NCBI GenBank assembly: GCA_963844055.1
Contig: CAWJMN010000001.1
Location: 3,782,001 to 3,846,000 of the forward strand
Direction: 5' to 3'
Source of the DNA: CAWJMN01 sp963844055
GTDB taxonomy: Bacteria > Planctomycetota > Planctomycetia > Pirellulales > Pirellulaceae
DNA: 64,000 nucleotides
Below are positions 26,501 through 34,092 of this stretch, one piece after another. The position numbers and the translations under genes are program-made. How positions within the stretch are numbered: the stretch's first letter is position 1; each line of letters opens with the position of its first letter. A model generated the notes under the pieces. That model made no database searches, had not been told where the DNA came from, and saw only the letters and a list, made by a program, of their open reading frames with translations.

Positions 26501-28093
26501 AGTTGGCTCGGTTAGGTCATACGTGCCGTTCGAGTTGGAATCGACATAGACCGACCAATTGGGGATGCCCAACTCTTGCGGAGCCATGATGCTATCACCA
26601 TTGCTATCGCGGAAGACCTTTCCGGAAAGCTCGTTGAGACTCATTTGAGCCAACGAATTTGCCAAATTCAGGCGGCCACCAGTGACCATGCGTCCCGTCA
26701 AACTAGGAAGCTTGTCGACGCCATTCAAGATGAATGTCTTAATGTCATCAACCTTCAGCGTTACCCCCAGGCTAGCTCCATAGCCGGCAATAACAGCTGC
26801 CGCACCTGTCACTTGTGGCGATGCCATCGAAGTACCTTGTAGGTACTCATAGCCAGGCTCTGTGGTAAAGGCCGTCGCCGTCAGGGCTAGTGGGTAAGTA
26901 CTAAAAATGCCTGACGTGTCGGTTGTCGACATGTCACCACCAGGTGCAGCCAGATCGACCAGCTGAGCACCGAAATTCGAATAGGGCGCCAGGGTGTCCT
27001 TCGGGCCCGTTGCTGCTACAGCAATAATGCCGTTCAGGTTGTAGTTGGACGGATAATGCGGAGTGGAATCATTGTTCGCGGTTGCATTACCAGCAGAGGT
27101 AACCAGCAGAACGTTTTGCGCATTCATCGCTTGAATCGCATCGTATTCTGCCTGAGAGAACCCAGCGCCACCGTAACTCGCGTTGGCCACGACGATATTC
27201 ACGCCGTAGTTCCGCTTCATCTGGGTGACGTATTGGTAACCACCAATGATCGAACTAGCGGTGGCCGCCCCACTGTCACTAAAGACCTTTACAGGCATGA
27301 GCTTCGACTGCCAGCTCACGCCGACAGTACCAATCCCATTATCACCGCGAGCACCTGCAATACCTGCAACGTGCGTTCCGTGGCCATCGCCATCAAACGG
27401 ATCGCCATCGAGGTTATACGTGTCTGCTCCATGAATGTCATCGACATAGCCGTTACCGTCATTGTCGATACCGTCGCCCGCAATTTCTCCCGGGTTCACC
27501 CACACATTGGGAGCCAAATCCGGGTGGGCATAGTCCATGCCGGTGTCAAGGATCGCAATGACTTGATTCGGGCTTCCGACTGCCTTATCCCAGCCCTCAG
27601 GAGCATCAATGTCAGCATCAACGGTTCCCTGACCACCAAGTTGTCCCGTATTATTTAGGTCCCACTTACGAGTTGCGTAGTAGGTATCATTAGGCACACG
27701 GTCGGTGGTTCGCAGGAAGTTAGGCTCGGCATACTTCACTTCAGGCATGAAGTGAATCGTCTGCGTCTTTAAGAACCCGCCACCTGGCGAGGCAGCATCG
27801 TAATACTGCACCGAAGCCATATTCAAGCTCGGCCAGTAATTCGTGATTCCAGCTCCCTGGCTTTGCATCAGCGAGCGAGCCTGAGTCTCTGTAATGCCGT
27901 CGTTAAACCGCACCAGAGCTTGGTTAGCGGCATGCGGGAGCGTGGTCCAGGCAATCGCGTCGATCGGCGTGGTCGCCAACACGCGACGATCTTCCAGCGT
28001 CTCAAACATCACTTGCCGAAACTCTTGCCGACGCTTGCTCTTATGGTTGCGAGAAGAGGCACTAGACGACGCTTTACGCGAGGATGATTTCAC
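23555..28093 (-). CDS. giant secreted subtilisin-like protease with SdrD-B, GEVED and dockerin modules
   Basis: 1512 residues. The Ser/Arg/Lys-rich N-terminus has no classical signal peptide but contains FETLEDRRVLA (30-40), the box found at the start of planctomycetal extracellular proteins. The S8 domain (about 150-470) has Asp183 (ILDTGMDYAHPD), His241 (GHGTHVAG), oxyanion Asn304 and Ser422 (GTSMASP), so it is probably active. Then come SdrD/Cna-B-like repeats (LSGKVFRDSNGD, EISGYKFNDYNRNG), a GEVED domain (DEDGVDF to GEVEDY), cadherin/Ig-like repeats (AVDDNFTVDQ), a cohesin-like segment, a dockerin-type calcium motif pair (DVNGDGVVSAVDVL, DANVDAFLSPADAL) and a Ser-rich tail. It is probably a surface or exported protease held in a larger complex. 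Confidence 0.93.
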   Translation of the reverse strand: MKSSSRKASSSASSRNHKSKRRQEFRQVMFETLEDRRVLATTPIDAIAWTTLPHAANQALVRFNDGITETQARSLMQSQGAGITNYWPSLNMASVQYYDAASPGGGFLKTQTIHFMPEVKYAEPNFLRTTDRVPNDTYYATRKWDLNNTGQLGGQGTVDADIDAPEGWDKAVGSPNQVIAILDTGMDYAHPDLAPNVWVNPGEIAGDGIDNDGNGYVDDIHGADTYNLDGDPFDGDGHGTHVAGIAGARGDNGIGTVGVSWQSKLMPVKVFSDSGAATASSIIGGYQYVTQMKRNYGVNIVVANASYGGAGFSQAEYDAIQAMNAQNVLLVTSAGNATANNDSTPHYPSNYNLNGIIAVAATGPKDTLAPYSNFGAQLVDLAAPGGDMSTTDTSGIFSTYPLALTATAFTTEPGYEYLQGTSMASPQVTGAAAVIAGYGASLGVTLKVDDIKTFILNGVDKLPSLTGRMVTGGRLNLANSLAQMSLNELSGKVFRDSNGDSIMAPQELGIPNWSVYVDSNSNGTYDLTEPTAVTDANGNYVLHGRFGGTQVTVRAVPQTGYKQTLPSNNGGYTVSVADNAQAISGLNFGQKGIPGEISGYKFNDYNRNGVRDPGEPGIAGTVIYADLNNNGKIAIGEPAGVTDQNGFYRIITLDPGVYILREVYAPGFQQTYPDPAGLTGGARVGVVVNAGVVTTDQNFGNVAANDWGDLPDTYGTTGGVNGPRHGILQGFQLGNRVDGEGNGIPTANANGDDLNSAASDEDGVDFLNFIPGSTTAQIRVRVNSGSYAPGFINGWIDWNDNGTFEASEQVITSQQRGTGTYLFSVPAISDSPPLLGYKARFRYGTEANLGPTGPSLAGEVEDYITGLDRLKPLAVDDNFTVDQNSTNNALHVLADNGFGADQKSINGGPRIGPASIFVNATGTHGSIVYNDNGTASDFTDDFYSYTPVTGEFGTDTFTYQVQDNAGNFSDTFAKVTITIKAKPVPADDTFTLPTAVATNLNVLANDGQQSGITAAQKKVISFGPGTPDAQRPAGSLVPLSRLALNADGTIRYTPPSGAFVGTEFFTYTFAYDDDNNSATPPIGAATANVTVQVGAVANTATASIELRPVKITFVPDGLGGQTIVETAFNPAVDTLNVGDVIGVKAFTHDLRTPAPSFAGVESAFLDLGFDTQYVKLYKNSTETDSVGNPLIPANGVNFPNTAGVYNLYAPLTSGLGPFTEDTPGLLNEIGGFNSRTGITVGANPISPVFVAYFKAVGATPTGVTTSFIADPAEETPTRDVLVKKLDLSISPDPQVTSLPDNVVFMQSINGVQIRSTGAGEAEFSNPFNTLDVNGDGVVSAVDVLSIVNELNGQGPRALSAQSIVQLGQLLPQGYLDANVDAFLSPADALMVINFLNAQANSAGGAGEAGSASDSTIVVSSSSSDSSSGSGSSLAAIGTVGSSSSSSSQSSTSSSKPVLTNNSDSSGTFATAVDSVLSTDWWTDASNTSAEGEEEVVDDSLDILIDGLLAQSK

Positions 28094-28482
28094 GGCAGAT
28101 CCCTAAAGATCGGACAAAGAAAAATAGCTATATAAATGCAGCGGGCACCGCCAAGGCTCGCCCCGTATCAAACTCAAACGACCGCCTACCACGCCCTGGC
28201 GTAGCAGACAACCTTCCCCCTGCCGGCTCAAAAACCCTTGGACGAAAACGCCAAAAGCCCTCAAAACCCAGCAGGAAACCCCCAAAGCAACGCCACTAGA
28301 CCCGTAATATAGGGAATCTAGACAAAATGCATCGCCCGGCGAGTTCGATTATAAATGCCGAAAACCTGGTGTCAATCAAAGTTTGTCGGTAAGGCAAACA
28401 GTTCTGGATCCGCTGGGTTTTGCGCATTCCCAGCTATGGACGTTTGGAGGGGCCCGGGCGAAGAAAAGTTCCCGGAAAAGAA
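28094..28482. other. intergenic region upstream of the subtilase gene
   Basis: About 390 bp with no convincing gene. The part next to 28093 should hold the promoter and leader of the minus-strand subtilase. I see no tRNA-like or conserved RNA structure; short open frames on both strands have poor composition and no ribosome-binding site. Confidence 0.5.
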
Positions 28483-28517
28483 AAATCCCACCAAAGCATA
28501 AGGCTTTAGTGGGATTT
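28483..28517 (-). terminator. intrinsic terminator after the BBP7 gene
   Basis: 15-nt arms (28483-28497 and 28503-28517) pair with one mismatch around a 5-nt loop. Read on the minus strand, the second arm runs into a T-rich tract, which fits a rho-independent terminator for the barrel gene ending 73 bp upstream at 28590. Confidence 0.88.
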
Positions 28518-28589
28518 GAAGTTTCAAATTAGGCTCAGACTAGGCCTGGCACCAAGGTACCAGGGACTGTTCTGGCCGAGTTGACTGGC

Positions 28590-29963
28590 TTACCACATCC
28601 ACTCAGCACCAGCCACCATACCGTGATAAAGGACGCTGCCGTTATCGTTGATGCTAGGCGTACGATTCACACCTGGAGGTGGGAAGAACACCGCTGGAGG
28701 CGTTGCATTGAAGTTTTCGATCGCCAAGGCCACCCCGTCAGCAACCAGGAACTGATAGCCGAGCTTCAAGGTCCATTGTTGGTTGACCTTGTAGGTTGCC
28801 AGCAGTTGGCCGTCGCCGATAAAGGCTACGTCATTGCTCTTGAGGCGTTCTTGGTAGCCACCTGGAAGCGAGGTGCCTGTGATGGTCGTGTTCGAGATGG
28901 CATGGTTGCCATAAACACCGGCCTTCAACTCACCACCGATTCGCAACCCTGGCAGCAGGCAGATCCACATGTCACCACCGATCTGAGCACCCGTCAGGTT
29001 GTTCAGAACATGGTCGTAGTAGTTCATCTGAGCACTGTTAATCGACGAGAACGTGTCGTAGTTCAGCTTTTCGTTCAAGCTAAAGTAACGTACACCAACC
29101 AACCACGAGCCCTGATATCGGGAGTTCGGTGCCAACCAACGATTGCGGTAGTTGACTTCGAAGTTGTCGAAGGTCGTCTTGTAGTTGATCTCATGCCGGT
29201 CGCCGTTGTCGGTTTCCGAAAAGCCGTTAAACGGCAGGGTGCCGTATTGGCTCATGGCCGAGAATAGCGTCCCATTTCCATTCACCGTGGCGTGAGAGTT
29301 CCAGCTGAAAGTTCCAAAGTAAGTAAACTCGATATCGCTACCGGCACCCATTTGCAACATCGACTGGAAGCGGAAGCCTGGAGCTTCATAGAACTTCAAA
29401 TCGTTCGAGTCGAGCACTACCGGGCCGGCAATGCCGTTCGAGCTGAATTCGGTCAACCGGCTGACGCGATCACGCTTCAACAGCATGAAGTCCACATTGA
29501 TGTCAAACCAACGTGGGGCAGCACAGCCGCCGGCACCATCCGGGCCAACAAGACCAATGAGGTCGCCCAGCAAGCCACCACCGCCAAACCGACGGCCGGG
29601 GCCGCAGGTGTCGCAGGGCTGGCCGTACTCGCCACCCATCATCGGCATGCCATTTTCAACGGGGCCGCTGTAGGCCTCGGGAGGCAAACTGCCACCCGGA
29701 GCTTCAAGACCGCCATCCTGGGCATAGCCCACGGGCATCCCAGGCCCCATCATGCCGGGCTGCATCATCCCCGGCATTTGTCCAGGAGGCATCCCTTGCG
29801 GGCCGCCCATCATGGCGCCAGGCGAATAGCCAGCTGGCATGTACATCGGTGGCTCGCCACCAGGCATATTGCCCGGTGCATACCCTTGGCCGTAGGCCGA
29901 GGATAGTCCCATATAAGACGCGATCGTCATGAGCACGGGCAGAAAGGCCCAACGCATTTTCAT
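28590..29963 (-). CDS. BBP7-family outer-membrane beta-barrel protein
   Basis: 457 residues with a signal peptide (about 5-25, ending near AYGQG). A low-complexity region rich in Met, Gly and Pro (about 27-110, repeating GMPPGQMPGMM-type units) is followed by a Cys pair (CDTCGPG) and then a beta-barrel region: DFMLLKRDR, an alternation of aromatic/polar strands (MGAGSDIEFTYFGTF), YQGSWLVGVRYFSL, LKLGYQFLVADGVAL, ending with an aromatic-rich strand. This is the layout of the BBP7 family, which is highly expanded in planctomycetes and predicted to sit in the outer membrane. Transport or adhesion role unknown. The Met/Gly/Pro segment may be a surface or wall-contacting linker. Confidence 0.9.
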   Translation of the reverse strand: MKMRWAFLPVLMTIASYMGLSSAYGQGYAPGNMPGGEPPMYMPAGYSPGAMMGGPQGMPPGQMPGMMQPGMMGPGMPVGYAQDGGLEAPGGSLPPEAYSGPVENGMPMMGGEYGQPCDTCGPGRRFGGGGLLGDLIGLVGPDGAGGCAAPRWFDINVDFMLLKRDRVSRLTEFSSNGIAGPVVLDSNDLKFYEAPGFRFQSMLQMGAGSDIEFTYFGTFSWNSHATVNGNGTLFSAMSQYGTLPFNGFSETDNGDRHEINYKTTFDNFEVNYRNRWLAPNSRYQGSWLVGVRYFSLNEKLNYDTFSSINSAQMNYYDHVLNNLTGAQIGGDMWICLLPGLRIGGELKAGVYGNHAISNTTITGTSLPGGYQERLKSNDVAFIGDGQLLATYKVNQQWTLKLGYQFLVADGVALAIENFNATPPAVFFPPPGVNRTPSINDNGSVLYHGMVAGAEWMW

Positions 29964-30525
29964 CGGAGAGTCTCCGCAACTCCAAATTAAACTCGGGTCC
30001 CCACTCAGTGTGGGGATTAACGTGACGGCATACTGCTGTCAGCGAGAGCGAAAAGTGCCAAACCAGCACTGATCTTGGCTCAACTCAGTCCATGTCTTCG
30101 TGACACAATCCGCTCGAAAAGTCCTATCGGCGCGGCATATCGGGCAAAATCACTACTTCCGTTATGAAACGCAATTTTTATAGAAAAGTTAGACTTACCC
30201 CACGAGGAACAGGCGACCACACTACCCCAGCTTAACATTTCGCAATTTAGGGGACTTTGGGGAGTGCGCTCGCCTTGCCTTAGCATCCTGTGTCCATCGC
30301 GGCCGTCCAAATTAGCGTCCCTCGATCCTAGCGAGGCACAAAACGAGCTTTCCATGCGGTTCCAGCACCACATTTGCCCGGTACCCGCTTTTCCCTGCGG
30401 GGCTTTTTTGCGTCTAACTTGGGAAAAGTTAGTTGATATGCGAGGTGGGTGCTGCCAAAATTGAGGGTTTGAGCTCCCACCTTCCTGAAAACTTCAAGTT
30501 CGCCAATTCCGGTGGAACTTCATCC
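29964..30525. other. intergenic region between divergent genes, with an orphan terminator
   Basis: About 560 bp separating the minus-strand barrel gene from the plus-strand pseudokinase. It should contain both promoters. No protein-coding frame with a ribosome-binding site is convincing. It contains a small hairpin (CCTCGATCCTAGCGAGG at about 30321-30338) and an intrinsic terminator at 30384-30409 oriented to stop a plus-strand transcript, although no plus-strand gene precedes it, so a short RNA gene is possible. Confidence 0.5.
30384..30409 (+). terminator. orphan rho-independent terminator
   Basis: CCCGC (30384-30388) and GCGGG (30397-30401) form a short GC stem around an 8-nt loop, and six T follow at 30404-30409 after GC. 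It faces the plus strand but no plus-strand gene lies upstream, so it may end a small RNA or attenuate the pseudokinase transcript. Confidence 0.65.
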
Positions 30526-33318
30526 ATGGCAAAAATCGCTCCCGTTGCAGACGTTGCCAGCTTTGTAAGCTGCCTCGAGAAATCCGGCCTACTTTCGGCA
30601 GATCAATTGGCAGAGGCGAAAACCCGCTCCCAGTCGGTCGGCGATCCCAAAGTGTTGGCCCGTGACCTCGTGAAGGCCAACCACCTCACCAAATGGCAGG
30701 CTGGCCAATTGCTTCATGGCTTTACCCAGCTGACTCTGGGCAAGCATCGCTTGCTCGACCAGCTCAGTTCCAGCGAAACCGGCCGGGTCTATTTGGCCGA
30801 ACATGCGCAGCTAGGCCGCAAGGCCGCTTTGAAGGTCTTGCCTAAAAAGCTGACCAGCCAGCCGGCCGTCCTGAAGGCGTTCCTGGAAGAAAGCCGTAGG
30901 ATCGCCGCGCTGGAACACCGGAACATCTCGCATTTGTACGACGTAGCAGCGGATGAAGATCGTTACTTTTTGGTACTGGAACATGTCGAGGGCAAGGACC
31001 TTCGGCAACTGGTTGAGGAAACCGGCGCCACTTCGCCGGCTCAAGCGCTCGACTTCGTTCGCCAAATGGCAGCTGCATTGGCTTACGCCCATGGCCAACA
31101 GATGATTCATGGTGGTCTGCGCCCCACATCCGTTCTGATTGATGCCCAAGGCAGCGTGAAGATCCAAGACTTTGGCCTCAACCGCTTAGCCGGCGGCGCA
31201 GCCAACCTTTCACTGGAAGAATCTGCAGAGAACCAACTCGCTGGCGTCGGATTCATCGCGCCGGAACAAGCAGGCAGCAGCGAAGCCCCTAAACCCGCTG
31301 GCGACGTTTATTCGCTAGGTGCGCTGCTGGTTTATCTGCTAACGGGCAAGGCACCAGGCGTGACAAATACGCCGGAAAAGCTTGCCGAAAAAGTGCCCGG
31401 AATTTCGCCCGAGGTAGTAAAGCTCGCATCACGATTGCTGGCCACTAAGCCACAAGATCGACCAGAAACCGTTGGCGAAGTGGCACGTGCGATTGCTGAA
31501 ATTAGTGCCACCCCCATGGCCATCGTTGAACCGGTTGAAGAGGTGCTCGAAGTCCTCGCCGTTGAAGAAGTCGTCGAAGTGCCGCAGATTTCGGTCACAC
31601 CCAAAAAGGCCGAGAAAAGCGATGCCAAACCAGCCTCAAGCTCGTCAATGTCGTTCTCTGCAGAAGGGATAACCGCCAATGACGCCGCTGAGGATCCCAT
31701 TGGCCCCATCGTGCTTAGCACGAAAAAGAAGGCAGTAAAGAAACCTGGAGCGGCCGCACCGGCAGCAACAACGCCTGCATCTGGTGCTACACCGCCGAAG
31801 CCTAAAAAGAAGGGAGCGGGGGCGTCGTCCAATTTGCCACTCATCCTTGCTGGCGCCATCGGAGGTGGTGTGCTACTTCTGGGCGGCTTGGCTTTTGGAA
31901 TCTACATGATGATGAGTGGCTCGTCGAAGCCAACCAAAACCGTTGCTCAAGCGGCAACGACTCCGAATGCCACCACCCCAGCCAACAAAGAAGCCGTCGT
32001 CGCCAAGACGCCTGCCAAAGAAGCCACCGAAGCCAACCCTGTTGTCTCCGAAGAGGCCGATCCGGTTATGCCAGCCGAACAGCCAACGGCTCCTGCTGCG
32101 GCCGCAGCCACGGGTAACCCTCCGGTAGGCGAAAAGCCAGCAACCCCGAAGGCAACGGATCCAGCGGCTCCCGCTACGACTCCAATGCCAGACATGCCAC
32201 CTGCACCGGCTCCATCGCCAGCACCAACAACAGAGCCTGCCGCTCCCGCGCCGGAACCAATGCCGACGCCGCCAGCGCCAACTCCTCCACCGGCCGCACC
32301 TATGCCTATGGTGGACCCGCTGGCCAACTTTACGAAGACGGCCGTCTCGCTACCAAAACTAGACGGCAAAGCAGAAGATCCGCTACCAGCCCCGATCGAA
32401 CTGGGCCCGTTGACCTTTAATCCCAAAGTGGATGTTGTTGCTTATCTGCTGGGTGGTGAGGGAGCAGCCACGGGCAAACAGGTCTTCTCAATCAGCGAAG
32501 GGGCAAATGGCTCACTCACCAAGCGTGATTGGGAACTTCATGTGAATCCCGACGCCAATTCGCAGAGTGGGCCCGTCATTGCCACACTATCGATCAAGGA
32601 TGACAAACTGATGTTTGCCTGGACCGAAGAGGCCAAAAAGCAACCCAATTCGGCCAACCTCAGCAACTGCATCCTGAACTTGAATGCGGGCAAGGCCCAG
32701 AAAAAGATCGCGCTGCGTGAGGCAACGGTTCTGCCTGGTCTGTCGCTCAAAACCGACAAGCCCCTCAAGGAATTGAAGTGGACCATTGAAAATGCCCCCG
32801 ATCCAAAACGTGTAATCGTCGAGGTGGTGGGCATCGATGGCATGCCAGCCAAGCAGTTCGATCCCAAGGCACAACTTGACGCTGCCAAGGACTCGACAAT
32901 CGTCAAGGTTGGCAATAGTGATCAGGAATTACTCCTGCACTACAAGCTAGATGTTGTCATGAAAGGCAAGTCTCTTACCATCACTCCTAAAATGTTGCTG
33001 AAGATTGGCGAGCAGTCCGAGGCAACCCCTTACAACAAAAAAGCAGTCATGGACCTAGCCAAGACGCTGGATCAACAAAAGATCTTGCTGGAAGGCCAGC
33101 TCAAAGTTGCCGACGAACTTACGAAGAAAAACAAGGAACGTGGCGACCAAATGAAACGGCAAGTTGAAGCGAACCAGAAGGCTCGCGACGCTGCCGCCAA
33201 GCATGAGCCCGTCCTTCAAGAGCTGCTAAAGCGTGCGGACGAGAATGGCCGAATTCAGTTTCGTGTCTATTATAAGATAGACAATGATCGCGTTGATCTT
33301 GTGACCACCGGTGGCTAG
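30526..33318 (+). CDS. membrane-anchored Ser/Thr pseudokinase
   Basis: 930 residues from ATG 30526; an in-frame start at 30433 would add 31 residues. A planctomycetal kinase preamble (about 10-75: LEKSGLLSADQLAEA, HLTKWQAGQLL) leads to a kinase-like domain (about 72-345). The ATP-binding Lys103 (AALKVLP) and DFG motif (215-217) are kept, but the catalytic loop reads IHGGLRPTSVLID: Gly for the catalytic Asp and Ser for the Asn, and the glycine loop is SSSETGRV. This predicts a pseudokinase that may bind nucleotide without phosphotransfer. A TM helix (about 436-462) follows, then a Pro/Ala-rich linker and a C-terminal beta domain of unknown type with a coiled coil. Confidence 0.9.
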   Translation: MAKIAPVADVASFVSCLEKSGLLSADQLAEAKTRSQSVGDPKVLARDLVKANHLTKWQAGQLLHGFTQLTLGKHRLLDQLSSSETGRVYLAEHAQLGRKAALKVLPKKLTSQPAVLKAFLEESRRIAALEHRNISHLYDVAADEDRYFLVLEHVEGKDLRQLVEETGATSPAQALDFVRQMAAALAYAHGQQMIHGGLRPTSVLIDAQGSVKIQDFGLNRLAGGAANLSLEESAENQLAGVGFIAPEQAGSSEAPKPAGDVYSLGALLVYLLTGKAPGVTNTPEKLAEKVPGISPEVVKLASRLLATKPQDRPETVGEVARAIAEISATPMAIVEPVEEVLEVLAVEEVVEVPQISVTPKKAEKSDAKPASSSSMSFSAEGITANDAAEDPIGPIVLSTKKKAVKKPGAAAPAATTPASGATPPKPKKKGAGASSNLPLILAGAIGGGVLLLGGLAFGIYMMMSGSSKPTKTVAQAATTPNATTPANKEAVVAKTPAKEATEANPVVSEEADPVMPAEQPTAPAAAAATGNPPVGEKPATPKATDPAAPATTPMPDMPPAPAPSPAPTTEPAAPAPEPMPTPPAPTPPPAAPMPMVDPLANFTKTAVSLPKLDGKAEDPLPAPIELGPLTFNPKVDVVAYLLGGEGAATGKQVFSISEGANGSLTKRDWELHVNPDANSQSGPVIATLSIKDDKLMFAWTEEAKKQPNSANLSNCILNLNAGKAQKKIALREATVLPGLSLKTDKPLKELKWTIENAPDPKRVIVEVVGIDGMPAKQFDPKAQLDAAKDSTIVKVGNSDQELLLHYKLDVVMKGKSLTITPKMLLKIGEQSEATPYNKKAVMDLAKTLDQQKILLEGQLKVADELTKKNKERGDQMKRQVEANQKARDAAAKHEPVLQELLKRADENGRIQFRVYYKIDNDRVDLVTTGG

Positions 33319-33367
33319 TTGGCCACCGTTCACAGATCACAGTCCTTTCTCAAAAATCTATTTCGGC

Positions 33368-33868
33368 ATGAATGCAAAAGACCGTCTCAAACGACAACTG
33401 CTGGCCACGCGTGAATTAAGCGAGAGGTTGCTTGCCGATTTTCGCACTCCTCAGGACTGGGTCTATCAAGTTCATCCAGGCTGTAACCATGCCTTGTGGT
33501 TTGTAGGGCACATGGCAAGTACCGACAACTTCCTTTTGTCGCTGCTTTCCGGCAAGCGTGCGGAAGAACTTCCTGGCTTTTCTGCATTATTTGGAATGGG
33601 TTCCATTCCTGCAGGCCAAGCTGAAGCTTATCCGCCAGCGGAAGAGGTTTTGACAGCCATGCGCGAGCGGCGCGGCAAGCTTTTAGAAATACTAGACTCC
33701 ACATCGGAAGAAAATCTGTCTCTTCCCACGCCCGACGGAACGCCCGACTTTTTGCCCGATTATGCCAGTATCTTCGATATGGCCAACTGGCATGAACGCC
33801 AACACATCGGCCAGCTAACCGTCGCACGAAGAGCGCTGGGATACCAACCGATTCAGCCCTCTCCTTAA
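33368..33868 (+). CDS. DinB-family protein
   Basis: 166 residues from ATG 33368. The sequence shows the four-helix DinB/YfiT fold with the metal-binding His set: His near residue 39 (HALWFVGHM) and the late pair WHERQHIGQL. DinB-like proteins are metal-dependent, and several act as thiol transferases; for most the substrate is unknown. It follows the pseudokinase by 49 bp on the same strand and may share its transcript, but there is no evident functional link. Length is normal for the family. Confidence 0.9.
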   Translation: MNAKDRLKRQLLATRELSERLLADFRTPQDWVYQVHPGCNHALWFVGHMASTDNFLLSLLSGKRAEELPGFSALFGMGSIPAGQAEAYPPAEEVLTAMRERRGKLLEILDSTSEENLSLPTPDGTPDFLPDYASIFDMANWHERQHIGQLTVARRALGYQPIQPSP

Positions 33869-34092
33869 AGCTGATTTTTTCGCAGGAATGCCGCAATATT
33901 TAAACTGACAATCGTGACAATCGTCCGATTTCAGCTTGGTTTCCTGCCCGTCTCTCCCTAGCCATTCTTGGTAGGAAGCAGCAAACAGGGTATGATACTC
34001 GGACTTTAACCCACGGCACCCGCCAAGGGTACCGGCAGTTTTATGTTTGCCGGGTCTCCGCCCATTAATCATTTCACCCCTGCGGATCGGGA

